Assembly (NCBI RefSeq): GCF_036850765.1
Contig: NC_089493.1
Location: forward strand, 193,210,706 to 193,274,705
Reading direction: 5' to 3'
Source of the DNA: Saccopteryx bilineata
Taxonomy: Eukaryota > Chordata > Mammalia > Chiroptera > Emballonuridae
Length of the DNA: 64,000 nt
Part shown: positions 1 through 11,163 of the stretch, piece by piece
Layout of the letters: every line of letters starts with the position of its first letter
How positions within the stretch are numbered: the stretch's first letter is position 1
Made by a program: the position numbers and the translations under genes
Notes under the pieces: model-generated
What the model was told of the DNA's origin: nothing
Database searches by the model: none
Seen by the model: the letters and a program-made list of their open reading frames with translations, nothing else

Positions 1-639
1 AAGGCACTTACCTTAGTTGGCAGGTCAAAGCAAGCTCTCAGGTCACCGGTAACTGTCGTGGTGAATGCCAAAGTGTTTCTTTGCCTTGACATGCCAGGGA
101 GAGGGCAGCGAGTATTGAACCAGCCCCTGGGACATGCCGGCGTCAAGGGGGCACTGTGCCTTTTCTACAGAGACAGCTGATTTGCCTCTTGTGTTGTTAT
201 GACCATGAACGTGGGCAGTGTTGTAGGGAACGGAGCAGCCCAGGAACCCAGACTTGATCTCTAACATTCCAAAGGGTGGAAGAGTTTCAGGGACACTGTG
301 CCCTGGGGCGTTTCCCAGCTGCCTGGCACAGGTGCCTGTCTGTGAGGAGATCCAGACACTTCTGAGGGTCCCATGAATAGGTGGGTCCGGGGCCAGCCTG
401 GCTGTGCCACTTCAGATCCCCGCACCATCGCAGACACTGTAAGGCCCGCATCTTCTTGCTCGGCTCCCCGGTGACTTCCGGCCGCCAATGGGCGGCCGCG
501 GTTTCCCCCGCAAGCCTTCCTGACAGCCCCTTCCCGGGGGAGCTGCCTCGGGTCCCCACGTGGCTCCCACCCCCTATTGTAATATGAAGAATGAAGGTTA
601 ACATTCCTTGGCAGGGTCTTTGTTCTCTGCTCTGTCTCT
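1..639. other. Unassigned unique sequence
   Basis: No recognisable exon, RNA gene or repeat. Open frames here are short, overlap on both strands and lack domain features. The stretch is moderately GC-rich around 440-560 and holds the hairpin listed separately. Confidence 0.5.
479..498. repeat. Perfect GC-only inverted repeat with CCAAT-type loop
   Basis: CGGCCGCC at 479-486 is exactly inverted as GGCGGCCG at 491-498 around the loop AATG. A NotI site (GCGGCCGC) overlaps the right arm and a CCAAT pentamer spans the left arm and loop. The surrounding 60 bp is rich in CpG for this part of the window. Confidence 0.75.
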
Positions 640-790
640 TCAGGTAGACTGTGGGCTTTCCGAGAGCTGGCACCTTGGCTCTCTGGCTGCCCGCGGTGCC
701 CGCGGCACACAGGGCATCAGCTGGCAGGCAGGAGACATTCAGCAAATGTTTGCTGAAATACCAGATGAAGGAATGGATGGGTGACTGGCA
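640..790 (+). mobile_element. L2 LINE 3' end relic
   Basis: The order 'agactgtgggcttt...', 'cagggcatcag', 'attcagcaaatgtttgctgaa', then a GAATGGATGG-like tail follows the 3' end of L2 elements. It is strongly diverged and heavily substituted in the middle. Confidence 0.5.
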
Positions 791-1284
791 TCCGCCGGTA
801 ACTTCCTGTGTGTGGCGGGGCATGTTAGGCTCCCAGGGTCCCCCAAACTTCTGCAGTTTAGCCCTCCTCATGAGTCACTATCTTGTCACTAGAAGGCCTC
901 ATTTAGAAATCATCTCTCTCACCCGTTCTGGTGCATTATTGCCTTTGCGCGAAGGTGTTTGCGGTACTACAAGTACCTGAGGGAAGCGGCAGGGCCTGTT
1001 CCCGTCTGGGTTGGAATTCGGGGCGTACATGTGTCTGAGGTAAGGGGTGAGGATCTGGAGTGAAGCTGTGGGGTGCCATCCAAAGGGTCCCTGGAAGGAG
1101 GGGCCCACCATGGCCATGACACCAGGACAATGTCCTTGAAAGGGAAGAGGTCAGGTGTTCCTATTTGCTCAGAGGCGAAGCCTGGGAGTCCCTTCGACCT
1201 GGAGGTGGGGGTCGTGGGTGAGTTGCTAGTCCTTGTGTCTGCTGGCTTCCTAGACAAGGTGTAATTCTCTGACCCACCTCCACT
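791..1284. other. Unassigned unique sequence
   Basis: No feature is supported. Overlapping open frames on both strands are below 115 codons and show no recognisable domain. Confidence 0.45.
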
Positions 1285-1480
1285 CTCTCGTTTATTCATT
1301 CATTGTTCTGAACCACACTGAGTCCGTACTGTGCACCAGGACCCATCCTGGTTGTTGTTCTAGGTGTTGGGATATGCAATGAAGAACAAAATGGACTGGT
1401 TCCCCATCCCCATGGAACTTACACTGTGGTTGAGGAGAAACAGACACGAAACATAAATCTACTGTGATGTCAGATAACCA
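1285..1480 (-). mobile_element. L2 LINE 3' end relic
   Basis: Starts with TTTATTCATTCATTG, then matches, with divergence, the inverted L2 tail: a 'gtgcaccaggaccc' stretch, 'ggtgttgggatatgcaatgaagaacaaaa' and 'catggaacttacactgtgg'. This is the usual order of a minus-strand L2 3' end. Confidence 0.65.
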
Positions 1481-2224
1481 CAGTGTCCTGAAGAATGAAG
1501 CAAGGCAGGGCCGTGGCCAGCCGCGGGGCGCTCTCTTTGTGTGACACTGTGGCCACTGAGGATGGGTCACCGGGGCTGAGAATAAAGAAAGGGACCCTGA
1601 TATTTGGGCTGGTCCTTCCTTGGTGAGGGACAGAGATGGCATTCAGGTCCATCTCTACTGCTTTTGGTCAATATGCATAATTGGGTGAAGCCCTTCTCTT
1701 GGGAAAGAACCCTTTCTTCTGGGCTTAGCAGGAGCCTTCGACAGATAGGTGTGGCCAGGCGCCTCCGTCTGGGAGTTGGCTACAACACATCCCCCCACTG
1801 AGTCTCTGGTTGCTCCTTTGTGAAGTGAGGATGCCATCAATCCCCTTCACAGGGCTGTCTTGACAGCCTTGTGTGTGAGAACAGCTCTCAGTGCATCCTA
1901 AGGGAACAGTGCGGAAGACTGTAATTTACATGTTCATCAGGTGTCAGCCCCCACGGTGTTGAAGTCCCACAGCAGTTGTCTGTCTGCTGGTTCTGAGGAG
2001 CTGTTGGGCGCCCTCCTTTGTGCTTCCCAGCCTGATCCCCTGGCCTCTGTCTGCTGTAGGACTCCCATTAGGGTTTAGGGTTTAGGTTCCTGCCGTCTAG
2101 AGGTTAAAAATGCAGAGCCGGGTGCTTTTTCGGTGGGTATATAAGAGCCTCGTGGAATCACTGGCATTTGTCCACAGTGGGTGGTGATTGTGCCAAACCA
2201 GATGTTAACATTTTCTGACTCTCA
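1481..2224. other. Unassigned; isolated TATA-like motif
   Basis: No exon or repeat recognised. A GGGTATATAAGAG string at about 2136-2148 resembles a TATA box, but no CpG island, initiator or ORF accompanies it. TTTAGGG occurs twice in a row near 2070 and is treated as chance. Confidence 0.4.
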
Positions 2225-2432
2225 GCCAAAAGGCTGGACTCTGGAGTCAGAGGGCCCTAGTTCAAATCCCAGCTCCGCTGCTTTCCAGCTTTGTGACCTT
2301 AGGCAAGGTTCTACATCTTAAACTGGGAATCCGAACAGCACTCCCCCATAGGACTGTTGGGAGAGTTAAATGCAAAGGTGCTCGAAGCCACGCCTAACAC
2401 ACAGTCCTAAATAAGTGTTTGCTAGTCGTATC
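2225..2432 (+). mobile_element. MIR SINE relic
   Basis: Follows MIR in order: 'ggactctggagtcagagggccctagttcaaatccc' (degenerate B box), 'tttgtgaccttaggcaag', 'actgttgggagagttaaatg' and 'aataagtgtttgctag'. Close to full length but worn. Confidence 0.8.
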
Positions 2433-2609
2433 CTCACTTTTGTTCCTTCCTCCCCCACTTCCTTTGTGACTTCCTGTAGAGAATGTTCTGTCATTTCTTA
2501 GTTCCCAATGGTTATGTCAGGCTTGGCATAGAGTAAGCCTGTAAATGTTGGCTGGGGAATGGATAAGTGAATGGAGAATGGATCAATGAATGGGGAGTGG
2601 ATCAATGAA
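2433..2609 (+). mobile_element. L2-like 3' tail feeding a microsatellite
   Basis: 'ggcttggcatagagtaagcctgtaaatgttggctgg' looks like the last part of an L2 3' end. The following GAATGGATAAGTGAATGG repeats are degenerate copies of the L2 GAATG tail, which grades into the tetranucleotide run next to it. Confidence 0.5.
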
Positions 2610-2692
2610 TAGAGAATGGATGGATGGATGGATGGATGGATGGATAGATGGATGGATAGATGGATGGATAGATGGATAGATGGATGGATGAA
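2610..2692 (+). repeat. (ATGG/ATAG)n microsatellite
   Basis: About 18 tetranucleotide units, mainly GATG with interspersed GATA, following the L2-like tail. Likely polymorphic in length. Confidence 0.9.
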
Positions 2693-2934
2693 CTAGTTTT
2701 TACTTCTCCTAAACTTTATAAGAAAGGCTGTGAGGATGATGATGAAAATGTGGAGGGTGCTGATGGTACAGTTTGGAGGAGGGACTTAGCATGGTGTGAG
2801 CTTCCCATTAACTCTTCCTTCCTACAGAAATGCCCGAGGACTGAGGGGACAGGGGACCTGGCTCATCTCATCTGGGTTCCACAGCTGAGCGGTGTGGGTT
2901 CTGAGCCAAGCACTTTGTAGCACTATCCAACTTT

Positions 2935-3075
2935 TACTTTGCCCAACCCCCCAAGGAGGCGGAGCCATCATCGGTTCCATTTTATAGATGGCAAAGCTGA
3001 GTTTGGAAAAGGGAAGTGACTTTCTTAAGGTCACCCCCAGAATGGCTAATTCCAGAACCTTGACCTTCAACCTTT
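2935..3075 (-). mobile_element. MIR SINE relic
   Basis: 'ccattttatagatggcaaagctgagtttgg', 'gactttcttaaggtcac' and 'aatggctaattccagaacc' are the inverted MIR core in order. Confidence 0.75.
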
Positions 3076-3849
3076 ATATTCCACTGTTGAGTTTGTTTTT
3101 TCAGCCACATTGGTCACAGGTTTGCTACGTAGCACTGGGCCAAGGACTCACTCTTTGGAAATCCTTCTTTTATCTGAGGTCAGCAGGGACCACTGGCAGT
3201 GAGCGTGCCAGCCGTGAGCGCTAGGCATTCCCAACTCGGGATCTCCCACGCTGGCTTCCTTGGGGATGTTCCTGTAATCTCCTCAGGGCAGGTTGGCTGA
3301 GTTCACTCAATTCTCGGGTGGTAATAAAGCTGTTGTTTGGTCCTGCACACCCTGAATTCTGCAATGTGACTCTAGACACGTGCAGTTACGGAAGAAGGGG
3401 AGGCACCCGGGAGTGGAGGGAGCACAGAGTTTGTTGCGTGCTGACAACACACCAGCACTCGCGTTCTTCCTGGGCAGTCGGTCTTCCCTTCAACTTTGGG
3501 AGGCTGGAGATCTTACTGGTTCTCAGGGTGCCCAACCCATGTCGCTGATAAAGGCTCCTCCTGAGGTTTGCACCTGGGTCTCTTGGGTTCCCAAACCCCG
3601 CTTTCACTGCGAACGCACAGCTGGTGGTGACAAGGACTGGGCTTCCCACAGGTTCATGCCTATTAGTGCCTTGCAGGGTACTGGGACGTCCCATCTGAAT
3701 ATGAGTAAGTTCATAATTGCTTTGTTCTTCAGTCATTTGACAGCCAGATGGTTTGCTCAGTCTTAGAGAATGCTGGGTTGTCTCCCATCCACTTCCACCT
3801 TCCAGGGGAAATGTCATTGCTCAAAGAAATCTCTACCCCAAAGCGTTGA
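3076..3849. other. Unassigned unique sequence
   Basis: No repeat, exon or RNA gene recognised. The two longest overlapping frames (3380-3766 plus and 3386-3817 minus) are mirror shadows without domain-like composition. Confidence 0.45.
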
Positions 3850-4400
3850 AAGCAGGGACTCTGAGATATACTTGTTTCTACCTATGTTCATAGCGGCATT
3901 GTTCACAACGGCCAGAAGGTGGAGGCCACCCAAGTGCCCATCGATGGATGCACGGACAGCCAAACGTGTGTCTACATACCAGGGACTATTATTACTCAGC
4001 CTTAATGAGGAAGGATTCTGACCCCTGCTGCCACACGGCTGGACCTTGAAGACATCAGGCTGATGCAATAAGCCGCTCACGACAGGATAATAATCCTGTA
4101 TGGTCTCGCTTATATGAAGTCAATTGTTGTCACATTCATAGAGACAGAAAGTGGGGTGGCGGTTGCCGGGGCATGGCGGGGGGAAGGGAGGGGCAGGAGC
4201 CGGGGGGGGGAGATGGGGAATTGTCATTTCATGGGGACAGACTTTCTGTTTTGTGAGGTGAAAAGAGGCCCAGAAACGGGTGGTGGTGACGGGAGCACCA
4301 TCCTGTGCTTAACGCCGCAGAACTGCACTCTTAAAAGTGGTGAAGGTGAAATGTATGTGTGTCATACCGCAGTCATAATACTGCCAAAACCCCACTCGTG
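3850..4400 (+). mobile_element. Ancient L1 3' end (ORF2 C-terminus and 3' UTR)
   Basis: Matches old mammalian L1 3' ends in order: 'atgttcatagcggcattgttcacaa', 'ggtggaggccacccaagtgcccatc', 'actattattactcagcctt', 'gacagaaagtggggtggcggttgccggggc' and 'actgcactcttaaaa'. A purine-rich G tract lies near 4200. The coding part is degraded, so it is immobile. Confidence 0.85.
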
Positions 4401-6329
4401 GAGGAATGGTGTGCTCTCTTCTGAGGGGAAGGACTTGAATTTAGATTCAAGAAACTTCCCTTTTCCCAGTCCTTACTGGCTACTGGGCGACAAGTGGGGT
4501 GTCAGTGTGGGTCTGCCGGCTTCCTCCAAGTCAAGCTGGCACTTAGTCACTCTCGGGGCCCTGGACACCTTGCTCCAGCCGGAGAAGCCTCCTCCCTCTC
4601 TCTCTCTATCCCCCTCTCCCTGACACGCCGACAGAATGCAATCACGCACCATTCACTTTCACGGACGCCGGACACGCTGACACATCTTCTGTGCCCAGAC
4701 GTAAACGTGCGTTTTCTCCCATCTCTACCAGGTTCTCACCGGCGTACACACACTCCGTTTTGCTTGATTCTGGTTCACTTGCCATTTATTTTTTCTACGC
4801 CGGCTTTTTTCGGAGCAGAATAGATGGATGGCTCTAGTTCCCGACGCTCTACGCAGGCTGAGTGGGAGGCTGGGCAGGAGGCTGCCCACCCGGGAGCTGG
4901 GTGAGCTCGGGCGACTAGCCTTGGCCAGTGGACCGCGGGGAAGTTCAAGCGGGAAGGGTCCCAGAGGGTCAAGTGCGTGTTTTCATAGGTTTTGGAGCCT
5001 GGCATCATGGGAACTTGCCTGGATCCGGAGGAGCATGACTTGAATTCTGGGGGCTTGGACGGACAGAAGGCTCGTCCCTCCCCTCGACCAGCCATGCGTT
5101 GGTTTGAAGACTTGAAACCGTTCCGATGCTGGAATTTCCCTCTGTGTTTATCTTCACATCTGGGTGATGGTCTTCTGCCACTGGGCGACTTTTAATGAAT
5201 CACTCCAGAGATTGCTTTTAATGTTTCCCAGACGAGAGGGGCTGGCGCTGCCTCCTTCCTGAGCCGCAGGGCAGGGCAGGGCAGGGCCGGGCAGGGCTGA
5301 CTTGGCTCCCCGGCCCGGCTGGCCGCCTGGAACTGTCCCCAGGGACGCAGACAGGCTTGTTTCTGTCTCTCTGGGGAACCTGCTCTCGCAGGGACCCCAT
5401 CTCAGGACTCTCCCTCTGCGTGGGGACGGGAGAAGGTGGACTGGCAGGGGGAATGAAGGACATAGACTGGTTTGGGCTGGCGGCACTGCCCTCTGCTTCG
5501 CCGGCCCCTGTCCACAGTCGGGAGGCCCGGGAGACAGCGCAGCCCAGCCCAGCCGGAGTCGGCTTCCTGAGTGCCGCCCGGCGAGCTCGGGAGGGTTTGG
5601 CTCCGCTCAGGAATTATTGGCTGCCAGGGCTTTTGATGGACGCCTGTTCCCAGGGCCCTCGGCGAAGGTCGGCGGTGGTCAGAGTCTCTGTGACCACGTC
5701 CGGTCAGTGTTCCCCGCTCACTCTTAGCCTGTCAGACAGGCCCCTTTGCTGTCACATCCCTGCTCCGTGTCCCTGTCACCTCCTCTCCCCGCAGCAAAGC
5801 TTCACAGGCTAGCCACAGCTCATGGGCTCTGTTGGCATCTCCCAGTTGCCCGCACCCTGAGTCTACTCTCCACTCTGCGCTGCCTAGCTCTGAGCCCCTG
5901 GAGTCCGACAGCTAGGGGAGCATCCCCAGGGTCCCCGGGCCTGCCCTCTGTCTTCCCACTGGGGTTTGGTGAGTGGGGAGCCCCCCAGGAGATCAAAGGA
6001 GGGAGGGGAGAGAGAGATGGAGGCTCCCTTCCTGCCTGTGGGGTCATCTCGGGGCCAACTGCGTGCTTTGAACGTTTCAGATCTTCGCAGGGTGTCGTCT
6101 ACATAATTTTCCCTTTCTGCACGCAGGTAACTGCCGCCTGCCCTCACTCACCCTTTGAGTCCAGGGGTGGCACGGCCCCTGGCATCCTGCTCTCCCTGGG
6201 TTTTGCCCACATCTTTGCCAATAGTCTGCGTTCTCTTCATTTGAATATTCCCACCCAACTCAGTCATAGATACTCTATGTCATTTTATATACATGTACCT
6301 TTTCTGATGTTTTTTTTTTTTTCTCTATT
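4401..6329. other. Unassigned, GC-rich in the middle
   Basis: No exon can be defined. From about 5220 to 5720 the sequence is GC- and CpG-enriched, with a short (GGGCA)n run at about 5268-5297. Overlapping frames up to 205 codons on both strands have low-complexity Pro/Ser/Arg composition typical of GC-rich noncoding DNA. A promoter or exon cannot be excluded. Confidence 0.4.
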
Positions 6330-6640
6330 GAGAATTCCTTTCTTCACCTTGGCCACCTACTGAACTGCTCCTCATCCTTCGAAATTCCCCTGAAATGTCA
6401 CCTCTGTGACGCCTCTCTCGAGTTTCCATTCACGTTAACAACATCCCCGTTAGCCTTCCATCTCTCTCTGCAGTGTCCGCATTCCCACTGGCCCCAGCCG
6501 AACCCCTTGCTAATCACACATGTCCAAACTCTGCCTCATCAAAATTTTACAGCATGTAGTTCCTTCAAAGTCTGATTAAGTGACTATCTAAAGTGCTCAC
6601 TTCAATGTCTGGCTCGGACTAGATGCTTCACAAATGGTAG
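6330..6640 (+). mobile_element. L2-like LINE relic
   Basis: 'ctcctcatccttcgaaattcccctgaaatgtcacctctgtgacgcct' followed by 'cactggcccc' and 'caatgtctggctcggactagatgcttcacaaatg' has the order of an L2 3' end. Very diverged. Confidence 0.45.
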
Positions 6641-7949
6641 TAGCTATTGTCAGATGACTTCATACTTCAGTGTGAATGGCTACGTGGTTGGAAGCATCTT
6701 ACATTTATATAGAACCTTTTAGGGTCCATGTTTCCTCCAGACTCTCCATTGGCGGAGTGGGGTCGGCAGGGCCGAGGGATTGTCCTCTGGGCCTTCTCAA
6801 ATTATATCAAGTCCAGGGCCTCTGCGTCTGTAGGTTTGAGAATCCAGAATCACATCAGGTCAGCCCCCGGCACGCAGGGGCTGCTCGGAAAAGGGACAGG
6901 TTGCTCAACAGCGGCCCGGAGGAGCAGTGTCTGTGGAAAAAGACAGATGTGACTGGACACATTTCTGCTCAGCTCCTGGAATGTGACTTTCTAAATGGTG
7001 ACTGGCCGACTTTCTTCTCTTGTGGTCAGGTTTGTAATAACAGAGACTGTGACTCTAGTTTTGCCAAAGTGAAGAAAAAAAAAAAAGCCATCCAATGGAT
7101 TTTTATGGTGGTTCTTAAACATTTTAAAAATATTATTAAAGATGCAGCTCAGTAAAGCCTTTAATGTCCTGCTTGGGGGTCGATGAGCCAAGGCACAGAC
7201 TCCCCGGCGAGGTGTGGGCAGCTGAGGGGTGCTACACCTGAGAGGCGCCAGCCCCGGTTAACTTACTCTGTGCCATTTTGCCTAAAAGCGGAGCTACCTA
7301 CGTCAATACAAATTCAGAGTAGTTTGGTTGTCCATGGCTTGGGGCAGAGATCAAAGCAAAGCGTCTCATTCCTCATTAAGATCAAGAAGCCAGGGAGCCC
7401 ACTGTGTTCCAAGAAGTCCCAATACATCCTCCCCTGACTCCGGAGAATCACAGCTCGCGTCTTAGGTGGTGGGGAGGCCGGGCGCGTCGCCTGCTGCCCC
7501 CTCCCTGCTCTGTGGAGGAGAGCGGGCTGGAGCGACGCAGTTTCATAATCGAGATGTGTGTTGAAGGGACATCTGACAGCGTCCCACAGATGTCCGTGCA
7601 GCTGGGAAACTGGCAGGGTTCTTGGGAAGGACCTAGAGTGGTGTGTGCTGAGTTAAGGGTGTGGATTGCTGAGTGTCTTGGGCAGTTAGGACAGAAGGTT
7701 TCCTGGCAGGGGTGGGTGAGGGGTGCTGAGAACTTCGAGTGAGCAAAAAATGGGGGCCCCGGGGCCTCTGCATTAGCCGCTCTCCCCCCAGACCTCCAGC
7801 TTCTGATGTCATCAGCATCCTGAATTCCTCTTATCTGGGAGGCTGTCACGGAGCCACTGTGACGTCCCCAAACCCAGGAATGCAAAACCCAGGCTGCAAA
7901 AGAGGTTTGCCTGGTTATTAATTGTGACCCGAGTGGCCCTCCTTTCTGC
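6641..7949. other. Unassigned unique sequence
   Basis: No supported gene or repeat. Contains an A-rich run at 7074-7085. Frames of 112-175 codons at 7404-7975 overlap on opposite strands and are read as shadows. Confidence 0.4.
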
Positions 7950-8100
7950 TGGCTACCTGAGCTCCCCAGCCCCACGGTGGGCTCCCGTGTCCCCCATGTG
8001 GTCCTGGTTTGTACCGCCCAGTGTGGCTCTGGTTGTACACAGCTTTATTGCTTCCCGGTTGCACCTCCAACTTAGTAGATGTTCAATAAATGCTTGTCAA
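7950..8100 (+). mobile_element. L2-like 3' tail
   Basis: 'tttattgcttcccggttgcacctccaacttagtagatgttcaataaatgcttgtc' matches the end of L2-type elements (the 'cacatagtaggtgctcaataaatg' stretch). Confidence 0.5.
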
Positions 8101-8944
8101 TGGCATGAGCTGAACTTCCGTCTTCTCTGCTCTTAGCTGTCCTAACATGCAGCTCACTTCCTCTCTTCTGCCTCAGTGTTCGTTTTCTTGCATTGGACCC
8201 AGTCCTGGGAGGCCACTCCTATTGGTCAGAGGTGAGTGACATGCTCGCTCTGTGTCTCTGGGCTCAGGGTGACATTACCGTCATTCTAGCTTCATGACCA
8301 TGGCTCCTGGATTCCGGACCTTCTCCCACATTGCAGTGTGCGGTCAGGGAAAGCTCCCTGAGTGAAATCCTTCTTTGTTTGATAGAACTGTATGAAAATA
8401 TATTCAAGACATTGACACAATTCCCAGTCAGAACGTTTGAGGAAGAATAGCCAGATCTTGTAAAGAAAGAAAGAGAAGAAGGAAGGAAGTGGGAGGCAGT
8501 TAGTGGGCAAAGATGTTCTGAGTAATTCAATGCTCGAGTGACCATCCACGTGAAGGGGCTGTTGGACTGGCATTTTCAGGAACCATGGTCTCTGAGCTGA
8601 CTTGTCACTGGAGCATCTTCAGCAGGTCACGTGGAGGGGCCCTGGTCATCTCACTGAGCGGTCGGAGCTGTCAGAGATCACTTGGCCCTTCCCCACTCCC
8701 ACGACCCCACCACCCTCTGCAGGTTCCCAGATCAGGAAGGTGACCGGTGAACGTGGTGGCAGAAAGATTTGCCCTTGGACCGGTGGGAGAGAGACACTGA
8801 TGGGATACATAGCTTCGTTCCTTCTCCCCCCACACCTGGAGGCCAGAAGGCCTCTCGGACAGGTGGAGAACCAGAGAGGTGTCTGCCCACTGGGAACAGA
8901 ATGATGAATTAATGAATGCCCTGGAGGGGCTCCAGAAGCACACC
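8101..8944. other. Unassigned unique sequence
   Basis: No exon or element recognised. There is a short purine-rich patch (AAAGAAAGA, GGAAGGAAG) at about 8464-8490. Confidence 0.4.
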
Positions 8945-9042
8945 TCGCCCCTCCCCCCTCCCCCTTCCACCTCCTCCCTCCCCCTCCCCCTCCCCCTCCC
9001 CCTCCCCCCTCCCCCCTCCCCCCTTCCCCCTCCCCCCTTCCA
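8945..9042 (+). repeat. (CCCCTC)n polypyrimidine tract
   Basis: About 95 nearly pure C/T bases made of CCCCTC, CCCCTT and CCCCCCT units. The complementary strand is G-rich with many GGGG runs and could fold into a G-quadruplex. It produces false Pro/Ser-rich and Gly-rich frames. Confidence 0.9.
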
Positions 9043-10339
9043 GGCCTGGGTGGTTTCAGGATGGAGGTATTCCTGTGGCTCTGAAGAGCTTTCATTTGAA
9101 CTCCCAGGCTGTGAAGTAGTGACTTATGCATCTCACTAAATGTGTGTCAGAGTGACTGCCTGGAAGCTAGACTTGGGCACCATGTTAGTGTTTGGGGCTT
9201 TTCACACGACATCATTTTCTGTCCATGTGACAGGGAGGTGTGAGGTCTGGTGGAAAGATAATCCAAGCCCTCCTTATGGGTGCTGTTGGGACCCTGAGGT
9301 CAGATGTGTTCAGTTTTATTTCCAGAGAGAAGCAAGCTCTGGTCCCTGCCTTCACGGTGCAAACACACAGGCTACCACCGGGCACCTTGGGTCAGTCTGG
9401 TTCCTAGAGAGTTTTATTCTTTTAAGTTGGACTGTTAACACTTAAAATCAGGAACATGTACATTACAATAACTTTTTCCAGTTTATCTAAAAAAAGTCTG
9501 AACTTCTCCCATTGTCACCTCAATAAATTCAATTTAAAAATAAATTGATATTCCTACAGAAAAAAAGAAAGTCTGAACTTCTGGCCAAAGCAGGTCCCCA
9601 TTTGAGCACAAAGCAACTGGCTATTCCCTAGTTCTCCCCAGTCCCCACCATTCCCTCTTGCCTCCCCCTTCCTGAGGCCGAGCACCAATGGCCATTACCC
9701 GTCCCACTTGCATTGTGGCGTTTCCGTCACCAGACCCACTTCCCTCATCGTCGGCCTGGCCCCTGTGGGCATGTGGGTTTGTAGATCCAGCAAAACCAAC
9801 TAGTTCAGCAGGGACACATCCTTATTATTTTCCAGACGGGAGCCACACTCTGGTCATTTGCTATCTGTGAGATTCAAAGGTCAGGGTGTTCTTGTGACAG
9901 TACACTCCGTATGTACCTAGGAATATTTGACAGGCATTTATTTTCCAGTTTGTCCCAGACCAGAGGTCCTAGAGAGCACGGTGCCCTGGTGAGCGCTGTG
10001 GGGGTATCGAGGGTGGTTCGCTTGTGTGCTCTGGGCACTGCCCGCACATACCCCAGCCTGGCGCCTGGCTCTCTTGTGTTTCTCAGGTCATTCTCAAAGA
10101 TCCTCCCTGCGGATTAGGGCTCCGTCTGACCGGGCAACCATGTCACCTGGTGACGTGGACACAGCATTTCTCCAAGTGGGGCAAGCATTGAGTCATTGAC
10201 AAGCATTTTTTAAAAATGTTAATTGTAATGTCTTTATTTCTGTATTAGGAAGATATGATAGCCTGTCCAAGTCTATGATTTTAAGAATATAACTGCTTCA
10301 GAGGAAGCTAGTTTCAAAAAATTATTATTTCCCCTTTTT
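9043..10339. other. Unassigned unique sequence, AT-richer towards the end
   Basis: No exon, RNA gene or classifiable repeat seen. AT-rich from about 9420 to 9560 and from 10190, the latter probably the edge of the L1 relic that follows. Confidence 0.4.
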
Positions 10340-10388
10340 TAAAATTAAGAATTTATTGTTTCAGAGCAGGTTTAGGTTCACAGCAACT

Positions 10389-10974
10389 CTGAGAGGGGTA
10401 CAGTGAGTCCTCTGTACTCTTCCTGCACACATGCACAGCCTCCCCCCCCCCACTGAGAGGGGTACAGCGAGTCCCCTGTACTCTTCCTGCACACATGCAC
10501 AGCCCCCCCCCCGCTGGGTTATAGCGAGTCCCCTGTACTCTTTTTTTCTTTTGTATTTTTCTGAAGCTGGAAACGGGAGAGACAGTCAGACAGACTCCCG
10601 CATGCGCCCGACCGGGATCCACCCGGCACGCCCACCAGGGGGCGACGCTCTGCCCACCAGGGGGCGATGCTCTGCCCCTCCGGGGCGTCGCTCTGCTGCG
10701 ACCAGAGCCACTCTAGCGCCTGGGGCAGAGGCCAAGGAGCCATCCCCAGTGCCCGGGCCATCTTTGCTCCAATGGAGCCTTGGCTGCGGGAGGGGAAGAG
10801 AGAGACAGAGAGGAAGGAGGGGGAATGGGGAAGCAGATGGGCGCTTCTCCTGTGTGCCCTGGTTGGGAATCGAACCCGGGACTTCTGCACACCAGGCCGA
10901 TGCTCTACCACTGAGCCAACCGGCCAGGGCTCCCCTGTACTCTTCCCGCACACATGCACAGTCTCCCCCCCAGA
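10389..10974 (+). repeat. Three tandem units of about 62 bp inside the L1 3' UTR
   Basis: Units start at 10389, 10453 and 10514, each running from CTGAGAGG/CTGGGTT through 'gagtccCctgtactcttcc' and 'cacacatgcacag' to a C-rich tail. The third is split by the SINE and resumes at 10931. The copies share CTGTACTCTTCC and differ mainly in C-tract length. Confidence 0.8.
10541..10930 (-). mobile_element. Bat tRNA-derived SINE (Rhin-1-like), full length
   Basis: Read on the minus strand it has the tRNA-like head with A box (TGGCTCAGTGGTAGAGC) and B box (GGTTCGATTCC), a body ending in GTTTCCAGCTTCAGAAAAATACAAAAG, and an A tail. Flanked by a 14-bp target duplication, TCCCCTGTACTCTT (10529-10542 and 10931-10944). 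Long-version body with two CCACCAGGGGGCGA cores at 10632 and 10654. No protein is encoded. Confidence 0.93.
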
Positions 10975-11163
10975 CGGTTCATCTGTTTCAGTTTGTGCAC
11001 CTGCATTGACATGTCATTATCACCCACAGTCAGTAGTTTACCCGCGGATTCAATCTCAGTAACGTGCAGCCTGCGGGGTAGGACCAACATATGACGACAC
11101 ATACTCATCGTCATAGTATCATACAGAGTACTTTCACCGCCTTAAAAACCCTCCGTGCTCCAC

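Larger units (their letters stand above)
10340..11163 (+). mobile_element. L1 3' UTR relic, interrupted by a SINE
   Basis: 'gaatttattgtttcagagcaggtttaggttcacagca', 'cctgcacacatgcacagcc', 'tgcattgacatgtcattatcacccacagtc' and 'tagtatcatacagagtactttcaccgcc' match, in order, a 3' UTR type found in old mammalian L1s. One internal segment is tandemly repeated and a SINE splits the element at 10541-10930. The next SINE sits at its 3' edge. Confidence 0.75.

Noticed and set aside
2068..2086. TTAGGGTTTAGGGTTTAGG telomere-like string
   Set aside because: Only about two and a half units, of the seven-base type not used by mammals; most likely chance.
5302..6363. Overlapping frames of 141-205 codons in GC-rich DNA
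   Set aside because: Frames are present on both strands with Pro/Ser/Arg-rich composition; stop-poor GC-rich DNA explains them. No splice-bounded exon or domain seen.
10870..10930. tRNA gene-like heads with A and B boxes
   Set aside because: Every such head found is joined to a SINE body and A tail. No free-standing tRNA gene with a foldable cloverleaf was seen.
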